This document shows positions 6,714-14,629 of a stretch of 47,173 bases of DNA, in pieces (the first letter of the stretch is position 1; each line of letters starts with the position of its first letter). The notes under the pieces are model-generated. The model worked only from the letters and a program-made list of their open reading frames with translations. It was not told where the DNA came from and made no database searches. The translations under genes and the position numbers were made by a program. Source of the stretch: an uncultured Christensenellaceae bacterium. Lineage in GTDB: Bacteria > Bacillota > Clostridia > Christensenellales > Pumilibacteraceae. The stretch is from NCBI GenBank assembly GCA_910587805.1, contig CAJUNM010000003.1:1-47173 (forward strand), given 5' to 3'.

Positions 6714-8015
6714 TCAGCCGAGACAAGTAAGCTTGCCCGTTTCAAACGAGTAGGCGTAATGTGCGGTCTTGTCGGAATAATTTTCGTTCGCCACCCATAG
6801 AACGGTCTTTTGGGTGAGATTATATACCGCGCTGTGTACAGTGACTCCGCCGCCGCCGTTCCAAGTCCGTCTGCCTATAACGGAAAGAATATCCATTGCG
6901 GCTTGCTCGTCTTTTATTATTCCGCCGGTCTCTTTGAGACTGTTGTTGATATACTCGTAGCGGTCGTAGCCGGGCTTTGCGTCGTTATCGTTTTCGTAAT
7001 ACTCGTCTTGCTCGTATACTATGAAGTTGGTCGCCCACTGATAGGGGATTTGACTGTCGGCGCGCCAATCGGCGTAAGAATCGTCGTCGTTGTATATTAC
7101 GACAAGCTCTCTTTCCGAGCCGTCCCTGTCTTCCGCATTGGTTTTGTCGGTAGGCAGCCATTCGAGTATCGCGCTTTTTCCGGTCGCGTCGGCTACCATA
7201 TAATGGAACGACGTCTTGGCGGAATCGTGAAGATTGTATTGCTTGATAAGCTCTACCGCTTCGTCCACGGTAGCGGCATAGTCGAGTATAAGGCGAAGCA
7301 TGGTGGTGGAAGTTATGTCTTTTTTGTCGGCGGATTTTTGATCGGTCGCTACGGTGTTTCGGTCGGGGTCGTCCGATACGTCGCCTTGATAGGACATGAA
7401 TATTGCGCAGCTCAAGCCTTGTTCGTTCATGCCGTCGAGCGGAACGTACGGCGCGGCAAGGCAGGTGATTTTATTCATAAGCCCGTCGACGTCGCTGTTC
7501 GGATCGGTGCCGATGTAATTAAGATCGACAGTGGAAAAAGATTTGTATCTGCCTTTGCCGGGGTTGGTGCATAACGTGATGCATACGTTGGTCATTGCAA
7601 AATCGTAATTGCGTCCGAACAGTTTATCGCCGCTTTCAGACTGCGCGGTAAACGCGGCGCAGCCTATATCGGTTTCGGAAATGGATACGTCTATAAGTCC
7701 GCGTGTTATATGCTCGGTTATGTAGCCTATAAGCTGAGAATCGTTAGACGCTCCGCCCGATTCCAAAAACTCGTCGAAATAAAAGCCGCCTTTGACGGTC
7801 ATGGAATATACCGAGCCTTCTTTGTTGTCGTTGTTGCGCTCGCGCAAGTGCGTCATGCTGTTTACGGCGCTTATCTCGTTGTGCCAAACGCCTAAAAACG
7901 TGAAGCCGAGTATGGCTATAACGCCTACGAGTCCCGCGAGTATGCCCGCAGTGATCTTTACCCAAAGTTTGACTTTGCGACGATTTTCTACGGTTGTTTG
8001 TGCTTGTTCGTCCAT
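6714..8015 (-). CDS. Membrane-tethered choloylglycine-hydrolase-like Ntn hydrolase
   Basis: The 433-residue protein starts with a basic cytoplasmic tail and one transmembrane helix (about residues 17-42). An extracytoplasmic segment of about 75 residues follows, and then a linear-amide C-N hydrolase domain. The nucleophile region reads GCAAF...LFGRNYDF: Cys119, Arg135 and Asp138 have exactly the spacing of Cys2, Arg18 and Asp21 in bile-salt and penicillin-V hydrolases. LDGMNEQGL matches the downstream conserved Asn loop. Since the nucleophile must be N-terminal in the active enzyme, residues 1-118 should be a propeptide removed by self-cleavage, which would free the enzyme outside the cell (inference). 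Substrate unknown. GGGAG ribosome binding site; own promoter. Confidence 0.85.
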   Translation of the reverse strand: MDEQAQTTVENRRKVKLWVKITAGILAGLVGVIAILGFTFLGVWHNEISAVNSMTHLRERNNDNKEGSVYSMTVKGGFYFDEFLESGGASNDSQLIGYITEHITRGLIDVSISETDIGCAAFTAQSESGDKLFGRNYDFAMTNVCITLCTNPGKGRYKSFSTVDLNYIGTDPNSDVDGLMNKITCLAAPYVPLDGMNEQGLSCAIFMSYQGDVSDDPDRNTVATDQKSADKKDITSTTMLRLILDYAATVDEAVELIKQYNLHDSAKTSFHYMVADATGKSAILEWLPTDKTNAEDRDGSERELVVIYNDDDSYADWRADSQIPYQWATNFIVYEQDEYYENDNDAKPGYDRYEYINNSLKETGGIIKDEQAAMDILSVIGRRTWNGGGGVTVHSAVYNLTQKTVLWVANENYSDKTAHYAYSFETGKLTCLG

Positions 8016-8093
8016 AAATTATCTCCCGAAAAATCAGTTTATGCGTTGTGCCGATATGCCCGATAAAGCATTTCGGTCAAACGCACGTCTTGA

Positions 8094-8122
8094 ATTATAC
8101 GCGCGTGAATACACGTTGTCAA
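8094..8122 (-). promoter_or_regulatory. Promoter of the Ntn hydrolase gene
   Basis: On the minus strand, TTGACA (8122-8117), a 17-base spacer and TATAAT (8099-8094) match the consensus perfectly, about 80 bases upstream of the ATG. Confidence 0.9.
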
Positions 8123-8197
8123 GTAAATTGTTGATTAATCAATAAATTTTTTATTAAAAACGCGAATCTTGGGCGTGCGAAAATAATCTTTCGAGAA

Positions 8198-8450
8198 GGT
8201 AAATATCAATAAAAAACAACAAAAGCGCGATAAATATAAATAGAGGCAAAGAAATCGAAAAATCAAGCTTTGCTTGCGCGGTAAATATCAATAAAAAACA
8301 ACAAAAGAGCGATAAATATAAATAAAGTGCAAAGAAATCGAAAAATCAAGCTTTGCTTGCGCGGTAAATATCAATAAAAAACAACAAAAGAGCGATAAAT
8401 ATAAATAAAGTGCAAAGAAATCGAAAAATCAAGCTTTGCTTGCTTGATTT
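8198..8450 (+). repeat. Three tandem copies of an 82-83-bp AT-rich repeat
   Basis: Copies start at 8198, 8280 and 8363, each opening with GGTAAATATCAATAAAAAAC and closing with CAAGCTTTGCTTG. Copies 2 and 3 are nearly identical; copy 1 has a few differences. Each copy ends in a small hairpin (CAAGC-TTT-GCTTG). The last copy extends this to a perfect 9-bp stem AAATCAAGC / GCTTGATTT, whose end overlaps the -35 box of the downstream promoter. The rest of the gap between the divergent genes (8016-8514) holds only their promoters. Confidence 0.9.
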
Positions 8451-8473
8451 AGGGTGCGGGTTTGTCGTATAAT
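8444..8473 (+). promoter_or_regulatory. Promoter of the 8515/metA unit
   Basis: TTGATT (8444-8449), an 18-base spacer and TATAAT (8468-8473). The -35 box is the 3' arm of the hairpin that ends the tandem repeat, so hairpin formation or protein binding to the repeat could influence initiation (inference). Confidence 0.65.
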
Positions 8474-8514
8474 ATATTCCGAACATATAGTATACATTGA
8501 GAGGAAATTATATC

Positions 8515-9105
8515 ATGAACGCAAAGCAAATCAAATTTTACGAAACGGTGCACGGATTTTTTTCATCGGACATGGGCGCAAAGTCGATAGACAAGTATTT
8601 CGGCGCGATGCTCAAGCTCGACTATACCTCCGCCGAGGATCTTTGGGAGTACATGCTCACTTGCCGCGAGAAGGAGCTTTCGGACGGCGCGTTTACCAAG
8701 CTGTACGTAGATAAAGTGTTTTCGCTGTTCTTTGCGTCGAGCGCGTCGCGCACGCTCAAAACGATAGTCGACCGTCCCGTCATATCGAACGCGGTGTTCC
8801 GCTATTCGCCGTCGGTAACGGACGGCGAGCTGTTCGCACTTCCGATCAATCTTTTGGTCTCGAACAAAGCGGACATTGTAGACGGTATACTCAAGCTCGT
8901 TGCGAAAAACGAGGCGATGGGCGTTTCGTTCGGCGAGTACATGATAAAATTCCTCGACAGGTTCTTTATCGAAGTTATGAAGAAAAATACGCAGCGCAAA
9001 GTCGAGCTGAACCGTAAGCAATCGACGCTGTTGCTGTCGACGGTGCAAAAGGTCAAGGGCGACGAACGTGCAATGCTTGTTCAGCGCGTAAAAGAGGTTC
9101 AATAA
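8515..9105 (+). CDS. Helical hypothetical protein upstream of metA
   Basis: The 196-residue soluble protein is predicted to be mostly alpha-helical, with no signal peptide or membrane segment and no recognised motif. The ATG at 8515 follows a GAGAGGAAATTATATC ribosome binding site; an in-frame non-ATG start at 8497 would lie upstream of that site. Its stop TAA overlaps the metA start by one base (TAATG), so the two are translationally coupled. Coupling to metA hints at a role in sulfur amino-acid metabolism, but nothing in the protein itself shows it. Confidence 0.7.
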   Translation: MNAKQIKFYETVHGFFSSDMGAKSIDKYFGAMLKLDYTSAEDLWEYMLTCREKELSDGAFTKLYVDKVFSLFFASSASRTLKTIVDRPVISNAVFRYSPSVTDGELFALPINLLVSNKADIVDGILKLVAKNEAMGVSFGEYMIKFLDRFFIEVMKKNTQRKVELNRKQSTLLLSTVQKVKGDERAMLVQRVKEVQ

Positions 9106-10028
9106 TGCCCGTAAACATTTCGGACAAACTGCCCGCATACGGTGCGCTCGAGCGTGAAAACGTGTTCGTAATGTCCACCGACCGCGCGTCGATGCAGGAT
9201 ATTCGTCCGCTCGAGATCGCGATACTCAATCTCATGCCCAACAAGATCGACACGGAAACGCAGCTTTTGCGGCTGATCGCAAATTCGCCGTTGCAGTCTA
9301 ATATCTGCCTTTTGCACACGAAAAGCTACGATTCCAAAAATACTCCGATCGAGCATCTCAATGCGTTTTATCATACGCTCGACGAGGTTAAAGCCGCAAA
9401 CGCGAAGTTCGACGGACTGATAATAACGGGCGCGCCCGTCGAAACGCTCGACTTTACCGACGTTGCGTATTGGAACGAATTGGTCGACGTTATGCGCTGG
9501 GCGGAGCATCACGTGTATTCCACGCTGTATATATGCTGGGCGGCGCAGGCGGGCGTGTTCTACCGCTACGGCATAGACAAGCGCGCGCTGCCGCGCAAGC
9601 TTTCGGGCATATTCGAGCATCGCGTGCTCGATAAGACCAACCCGCTTATGCGCGGGTTCGACGATGCGTTCCGCGCCCCGCACTCGCGTTATACCGAATC
9701 CGATTCGGCAGCAATGCACCGCGAACCCAAGCTTAAGGTCTTGGCGGAATCGGACGAGGCGGGCGCATACATTTGCTGTTCGGACGACTTGCGACACGTG
9801 TACGTGTTCGGTCACGGCGAGTACGATGCGGCGACATTGCACAACGAGTACATGCGCGATACTGCGAAAGGCTTGAGCGCAGATCCGCCGCGGCATTATT
9901 ACGTGAACGATCGGATAGGCGCGATTCCGCCGCTGTCGTGGCGCGCGCACGAGTCGTTGCTCATAGGCAATTGGCTGAACTACTGCGTGTATCAAGCGAC
10001 GCCGTACGATATAGGAAAGATAGAATAA
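9105..10028 (+). CDS. metAA: Homoserine O-acetyltransferase (MetA family)
   Basis: The 307-residue enzyme activates homoserine by O-acylation, the first committed step of methionine synthesis, in the cytosol. It follows the MetA family along its whole length: RPLEIAILNLMPNKIDTE near the N-terminus, the nucleophile in LYICWAAQAG (Cys144), and the catalytic His and Glu in FGHGEYDA. In TGAPVE, residue 113 is Glu at the position where E. coli MetA has Gly111. In characterised enzymes Glu there goes with acetyl-CoA and Gly with succinyl-CoA, so acetyltransferase activity is predicted. It is coupled to the preceding ORF and followed by pyruvate kinase. No riboswitch is visible upstream. Confidence 0.93.
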   Translation: MPVNISDKLPAYGALERENVFVMSTDRASMQDIRPLEIAILNLMPNKIDTETQLLRLIANSPLQSNICLLHTKSYDSKNTPIEHLNAFYHTLDEVKAANAKFDGLIITGAPVETLDFTDVAYWNELVDVMRWAEHHVYSTLYICWAAQAGVFYRYGIDKRALPRKLSGIFEHRVLDKTNPLMRGFDDAFRAPHSRYTESDSAAMHREPKLKVLAESDEAGAYICCSDDLRHVYVFGHGEYDAATLHNEYMRDTAKGLSADPPRHYYVNDRIGAIPPLSWRAHESLLIGNWLNYCVYQATPYDIGKIE

Positions 10029-10054
10029 ATTAAGAATTAAAAATTCGGAATTAA
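10026..10054. repeat. AATTCGGAATTAAG-type intergenic repeat
   Basis: TAAGAATTAAAAATTCGGAATTAAG fills the short gap between metA and pyk, starting at the stop codon. Same family as at 4339 and 14055. Confidence 0.6.
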
Positions 10055-10102
10055 GGCGGAGAACCGATGAGAGAAAGAGACAATTGCGGAGGACGCATAA
10101 AT

Positions 10103-11527
10103 ATGCGCAGAACAAAAATAGTATGCACGCTCGGTCCCGCGACCGACGACTACACCGTACTCAAGAACATGATCCGTGCGGGCATGAACGTGGCGCGGCT
10201 CAATTTTTCGCACAGCACTCACGACGAGCACCGCGCGCGTATGGACATGGTAAAGCGCGCCCGCGCCGAACTCGGCGTACCCGTCGCAATTCTTCTGGAC
10301 ACCAAAGGTCCGGAGATACGTATCAAAACGTTCAAAGACGGAAAAGCGGCGCTCAAAAAAGGCGATAAGTTTGTTTTGACCTCGCGCGATATCGTGGGCG
10401 ACGCGCACGGCGTGTCGATCACTTACGACCGTTTGCCTAACTGCGTCGGCAAAGGCGACCGCATACTCGTAAACGACGGGTTGATAGAGCTTAAGGTTTC
10501 CGACGTCAATAAAACGGACGTAATAACGGTCGTGCAAAACAACGGCGCGTTGAGCGACAGAAAGAGTATAAACCTGCCCGACACCGAGATCGATATGCCG
10601 TATCTTTCGGACATAGATAAATCGGATATAGAGTTCGGTTTGGAGCAAGACGTAGATTATATAGCGATGTCGTTTGTGCGCGGCGTCGAGGACGTGCGCG
10701 CGGTAAAGCGTCTGCTCAACGCACACAACAAAAACGATGTGCAGCTCATTGCCAAAATAGAGAACCGTTCGGGCGTGAACGCCATCGGCGACATACTCGC
10801 AGAGTGCGACGGCGTTATGGTCGCGCGCGGCGATATGGGCGTCGAAATACCGTTCGAGGAATTGCCCGGTATCCAAAAGGACTTGATCTCGCGCTGCTAC
10901 CGTCAGGGCAAAAAGGTCATAACCGCTACGCAAATGCTCGAGTCGATGATAAACAATCCGCGCCCGACGCGTGCGGAGATCTCCGACGTGGCGAACGCGA
11001 TCTACGACGGCTCGTCGGCGATCATGCTCTCGGGCGAGACCGCCGCGGGCGCGTACCCCGTAGAAGCGGTGCGCACTATGGCGTCGATAGCGGAGTGCAC
11101 CGAAAACGACATCAACTATAAAAAGCGTTTTCGCGCGCTCGAGCCGAGTATTCGCTCCGTAACGGACGCGGTCTCGCACTCGACGTGCGCCGCGGCGTTC
11201 GATCTCGACGCAAAAGCGATAATCGCGGTTTCGCAATCGGGCTATACCGCGCGCAAGGTTTCGCGTTTCCGCCCGTCCGCGCCCATAATAGCCGCTACCA
11301 CATCCGAAAAAGCGTATCATCAGCTCGCCATGAACTGGGGCGTTGTTCCTACGTTGAGCGTCATGCAAGACAACTCCGACGATCTTTTCCGTCACGCTAT
11401 GAACTGCGCCGTAAATACCGGCGTGGTGTCCGAGGGCGATCTCGTGGTGATAGCCGCCGGCGTTCCCGTAGGCGTTTCGGGTAATACCAACATCATGCGC
11501 ATAGAGCACATAAAAGCTATCAACTGA
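10103..11527 (+). CDS. pyk: Pyruvate kinase
   Basis: The 474-residue glycolytic enzyme transfers phosphate from phosphoenolpyruvate to ADP. Visible motifs are RRTKIVCTLGPA at the N-terminus, the catalytic lysine segment IAKIENRSG, the metal/phosphate loop MVARGDMGVEIPFEE, and the TATQMLESM / AEISDVANAIYDG signature. The C-terminal allosteric domain is present. There is no extra PEP-utilising domain of the Bacillus type. I chose the ATG at 10103, because family members start just before R-x-T-K-I-V and a GGAGG lies 12 bases upstream. An earlier ATG at 10067, also with a GGAG site, would add 12 residues and cannot be excluded. Confidence 0.96.
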   Translation: MRRTKIVCTLGPATDDYTVLKNMIRAGMNVARLNFSHSTHDEHRARMDMVKRARAELGVPVAILLDTKGPEIRIKTFKDGKAALKKGDKFVLTSRDIVGDAHGVSITYDRLPNCVGKGDRILVNDGLIELKVSDVNKTDVITVVQNNGALSDRKSINLPDTEIDMPYLSDIDKSDIEFGLEQDVDYIAMSFVRGVEDVRAVKRLLNAHNKNDVQLIAKIENRSGVNAIGDILAECDGVMVARGDMGVEIPFEELPGIQKDLISRCYRQGKKVITATQMLESMINNPRPTRAEISDVANAIYDGSSAIMLSGETAAGAYPVEAVRTMASIAECTENDINYKKRFRALEPSIRSVTDAVSHSTCAAAFDLDAKAIIAVSQSGYTARKVSRFRPSAPIIAATTSEKAYHQLAMNWGVVPTLSVMQDNSDDLFRHAMNCAVNTGVVSEGDLVVIAAGVPVGVSGNTNIMRIEHIKAIN

Positions 11528-11574
11528 GGAAATTGATACGCCGATAAATAAGAATTACAGTACAGCATATTACT

Positions 11575-11603
11575 TTTGTCATTCGGAGCGTCAAGAATCT
11601 CAA
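11575..11603 (-). repeat. GAGATTCTTCGG-type dispersed repeat, inverted copy
   Basis: TGTCATTCGGAGCGTCAAGAATCTCAA is the reverse orientation of the family seen at 14149, 14437 and 21590. A hairpin-like CTCTCCGTCGGAGAG follows just downstream. The gap 11528-11685 holds nothing else visible. Confidence 0.6.
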
Positions 11604-11685
11604 CCATATATAGCCCTCTCCGTCGGAGAGATAAAGAACTCCGCGGCAATCAACAAATCAGCATTCGGCTGCGACGAGGTAACTT

Positions 11686-12363
11686 ATGAACAACGAAAAA
11701 CAGAGCATACTTATAGTAGAGGACGAACCGCAGATCTCGAGGTTTTTGGAGCTTGAGCTAAAGCACGAGAACTACGATACTACGGTATGCGCCGACGGAC
11801 GTGCCGCGCTCGACGCCGCGCTCGCCCGTGATTTCGATCTTATAGTGCTCGACGTCATGCTGCCGGGGCTGAACGGCATAGAAGTCTTGCGGCGGCTGCG
11901 TCAGGAAAAGCAAACGCCCGTTATTATCCTTACCGCGCGCGATCAAGTGGTGGATAAAGTGACGGGGCTTGACATCGGCGCGGACGATTACATGACCAAG
12001 CCGTTCGCTATCGAAGAGCTTTTGGCGCGTATACGCAAGCACATAAAGCGCGCCGCGCTCGGCGATGCGGGCGTTATAGTGTGCGGCAAACTGTCGCTCA
12101 ATTCGGACGCGCGCGTGGCAAGCTACGACGGTCACGCCGTGGACCTTACCAAAAAAGAATTCGATCTTCTCGAATACTTGCTCAAAAACAGAAATATCGT
12201 GGTCGGACGCGAAAAACTTCTCGACGCCGTTTGGGGGTTCGATTTTTACGGCAGTACCAACGTCGTCGATGTGTACGTGCGATACTTGCGTTCAAAAATA
12301 GACGACGTGTACGGTATCACGCTCATAGAGACCGTGCGCGGCGCGGGATATGTTATCAGATAA
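11686..12363 (+). CDS. OmpR/PhoB-family response regulator
   Basis: The 225-residue protein has a receiver domain followed by a winged-helix DNA-binding domain. The receiver shows the acidic pocket (VEDE), the phosphorylation site in DLIVLDVMLPG (Asp near residue 53), the conserved Thr in IILTARD and Lys in MTKPF. The output domain contains LTKKEFDLLEYLLKN and DVYVRYLRSKID. The partner kinase lies 70 bases downstream, so this is an ordinary two-component pair. The target regulon is unknown. Confidence 0.95.
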   Translation: MNNEKQSILIVEDEPQISRFLELELKHENYDTTVCADGRAALDAALARDFDLIVLDVMLPGLNGIEVLRRLRQEKQTPVIILTARDQVVDKVTGLDIGADDYMTKPFAIEELLARIRKHIKRAALGDAGVIVCGKLSLNSDARVASYDGHAVDLTKKEFDLLEYLLKNRNIVVGREKLLDAVWGFDFYGSTNVVDVYVRYLRSKIDDVYGITLIETVRGAGYVIR

Positions 12364-12432
12364 TTAAGAATTCGGAATGAAGAATTAAGGATTAAAAGCC
12401 TGACGTTTTACCAATACTTGCGAGGTTTTAAT

Positions 12433-13734
12433 ATGAACGACAGCGGAACCGAAAACAAAGGTAAAAAAGACGAAATAAAGGAACGGGAAGAACCGACGCC
12501 TTCGAGCGTTACGTCCGCTCCCGTCGAGAATAAGGAGACCGTCGCCGATACTCTGCGCGAGATTAAGAGCGAGCGCGACGGCGTGGCGGTAAAGAAAAAG
12601 CGTAGCGCGGCAGACGTCGCACTGCGCGTTTTTTCGATTATTTTCTTTCCCGTAACGATTGTGGTTTTGCTTGTGCGCAGCATTTTCAAAAGGTTCAAGT
12701 TGGGCATTGCGGCAAAAGCTACCGTAATATTCGCGCTGTTGTTCGGGCTTATGATCATTTCGTACGTGGCGTTTATACTCGCGAGCATAGGCACGCTCGT
12801 GAGCCGCGGCGATCCGATAACGCAGAGCTATATGAACAGGCTTATAATCACGTCCGCAGTGCTTGTTATAGTGTTTATCGCGCTCGGATGCGTTATAGGG
12901 TATTTGAGCAGTCAGTATATAATGAGCCCCGTGCGTAAGATAACCGATCGCGTGCGCGAGATCTCCGATGAGAACATGTCGGCGCGGCTCGACCCGATAG
13001 AGACGCAGGACGAGTTGATGGAGCTTACCGCGCAGATAAACGAAATGCTTGCGTCGTTGCAAGAAGCGTTCGAGCGTCAGGAAAATTTCGTGTCCGACGC
13101 GTCGCACGAACTTAAAACACCGCTCGCCGTTATTGCGGGCTATTCAAATCTTTTGCGCAGATGGGGCAAGACCGATCCTCAGATATTGAACGAATCGGTA
13201 GAGGCTATCTCGCGCGAAAGCGAAAATATGAAACGCATAGTAGATCAGCTTTTGTGGCTCGCGAAGATAGGCAACTTCAAGCCGAACAATACTGTATTCA
13301 ATCTGTACGAAACCGTCGAGGATATAGTCGACGGGTACAAAATGACAAATACAAAGCACGAGATAACGCTTTCGGGCGATCCGTCCGTAACGCTCAATAC
13401 CGACAAGAACCTTATAACCGAGGCGGTGCGCACGCTCGTCGACAATGCAATAAAGTATACGCCGCCCGAAACAGGCATAATCCGTATAAATATAGTCGGG
13501 AACGACGACAGCGTAGAGCTTTCGATAGCCGACAACGGCATCGGCATAGACGAAAAGGATATAGGACATATTTTCGAGCGGTTTTACCGCTGCGATAAAG
13601 TTCGCGGCAGAGAAAAAGGTTCGAGCGGGCTTGGTCTGACCATTTGCAAGTCGATAGTGGAAATGCTCGGCGGCAATATATCCGTCGAGTCGAAAATAGG
13701 CACTGGCAGCGCGTTCAAGATAGTGCTCTATTGA
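12433..13734 (+). CDS. Membrane sensor histidine kinase
   Basis: The 433-residue kinase has a charged cytoplasmic N-terminal tail (about 60 residues, rich in Glu/Lys), a hydrophobic segment (about 65-85), two further transmembrane helices (about 95-120 and 135-160), and a HAMP linker beginning at SPVRKITDRVREIS. Then come the H-box FVSDASHELKTPLAV, an N-box with DNAIKYTPPE, and G-boxes (DNGIGID, GSSGLGLTI). The extracytoplasmic loop between the last two helices is short, so it may sense a membrane or intramembrane signal rather than a large ligand (inference). ATG at 12433 follows GAGG. Works with the regulator at 11686. Confidence 0.94.
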   Translation: MNDSGTENKGKKDEIKEREEPTPSSVTSAPVENKETVADTLREIKSERDGVAVKKKRSAADVALRVFSIIFFPVTIVVLLVRSIFKRFKLGIAAKATVIFALLFGLMIISYVAFILASIGTLVSRGDPITQSYMNRLIITSAVLVIVFIALGCVIGYLSSQYIMSPVRKITDRVREISDENMSARLDPIETQDELMELTAQINEMLASLQEAFERQENFVSDASHELKTPLAVIAGYSNLLRRWGKTDPQILNESVEAISRESENMKRIVDQLLWLAKIGNFKPNNTVFNLYETVEDIVDGYKMTNTKHEITLSGDPSVTLNTDKNLITEAVRTLVDNAIKYTPPETGIIRINIVGNDDSVELSIADNGIGIDEKDIGHIFERFYRCDKVRGREKGSSGLGLTICKSIVEMLGGNISVESKIGTGSAFKIVLY

Positions 13735-13802
13735 TACTTGCGCAATTCGCAATCGGCATAATAACGCAAATATCGCCATGACGTTCCGCATACAATCATG
13801 GT

Positions 13803-14057
13803 ATGAAAACGTCGGAAACCATATTGTGCGCGGTCGCGGCTGTCGCGCTCGTCGCTATCATAGTCTGGGTGACGCGACTGAAAACTCGCGGGTTCACCAA
13901 GATACTGATAAACTCGCTCGCGGGCGGCGCGCTCATTTGCGGCTTGTCGGCGTTTAATATAATAGCGCTGCCGTTCAATCTGTTGAACGCGCTCATCGTG
14001 GGAATATTGGGACTGCCCGGCGCGGGCATAGTTATCGCCGCGGCATTCCTTTTGTAA
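13803..14057 (+). CDS. BofA-like membrane protein
   Basis: The 84-residue protein has about three hydrophobic segments and ends INSLAGG-ALICGLSAFNIIALPFNLLNALIVGILGLPG. This matches the BofA family (sigma-K processing regulator), especially the NSLAGG and LPGAG signatures. In Bacillus, BofA restrains the SpoIVFB protease during sporulation. BofA-like proteins also occur in non-sporulating relatives, so sporulation is not proved. No ribosome binding site is seen. A TACAAT box ends 6 bases before the ATG, suggesting a leaderless mRNA, but no good -35 box was found. Confidence 0.75.
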   Translation: MKTSETILCAVAAVALVAIIVWVTRLKTRGFTKILINSLAGGALICGLSAFNIIALPFNLLNALIVGILGLPGAGIVIAAAFLL

Positions 14058-14545
14058 TTCGGAATTAAGAATTAAAAATTTTTTGATTTTATTCCTTTGG
14101 GTTCTTTACGGAATAGACGTAAGGAATAACCTTGATTCTTTTTTATAAGGTCGAGATTCTTCGGCACGCAAAAAAACTCGGAATGACAAAAGCAGTAGCC
14201 CCTTTTGTCGGCTACGCCGACATTTTCCCCAAGAGGGGACAACGGGAGTTTTGTGCGTGCAACGTCTCGTCTCCCCAATTGGGGGACAATCAAAGATTGT
14301 AACCTCGCATTCTTGATAGCCCAATCAGACGGTGCAAGTATTCGACTAATCAGCCTGTGGCTGCCGTGACAGAGGGGGCTATATGCGGAATACGGTATAA
14401 AGTATGCAATCATATTATAGCCGCATACGCGGCATTAAAGTTGAGATTCTTCGGCTGCGCCGCGGAATGACAAAAACGGACGGAACGGGCGTTGTTGTTT
14501 GCGCAGAAAAACAGCGGTCGGTATTTTTGTTGCGAACAAACGAGT
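14055..14545. repeat. Gene-free 490-bp block of mixed dispersed repeats
   Basis: No credible gene lies between BofA and the proS promoter. The block opens with an AATTCGGAATTAAG-type run (14055-14086). Two GAGATTCTTCGG...CGGAATGACAAAA copies follow (14149-14191 and 14437-14475), the second continuing into CGGGCGTTGTTGTTTGCG. Between them are palindromic pieces such as CCCCAATTGGGG near 14274-14285 and a CAATCAG/CTGTGGCTG element. The pieces recur at 11575, 21560-21675, 29172-29310 and 31752-31945. Confidence 0.7.
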
Positions 14546-14551
14546 AATAAG

Positions 14552-14580
14552 TTGACGTATTCGTCGGCGTGTGATAGAAT
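14552..14580 (+). promoter_or_regulatory. Promoter of proS
   Basis: TTGACG (14552-14557), a 17-base spacer and TAGAAT (14575-14580). No T-box leader (no conserved GGTGG-type element) is visible between it and proS. Confidence 0.75.
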
Positions 14581-14629
14581 ATAGTCAAATACGATTATGA
14601 ACCGTCAAGGCGGTTTAACGGAGCGCGGT

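Noticed and set aside
8198..8450. CRISPR array
   Set aside because: The 82-83-bp units are tandem and nearly identical, with no unique spacers, only three copies, and no cas genes nearby.
14106..14413. Minus-strand ORFs of 72 and 113 residues in the repeat block
   Set aside because: They are translations of the dispersed repeats, with no binding site. Such repeat-derived ORFs are commonly spurious.
14055..14629. T-box or other riboswitch before proS
   Set aside because: The conserved T-box sequence is absent. The region is made of dispersed repeats that also occur beside unrelated genes.
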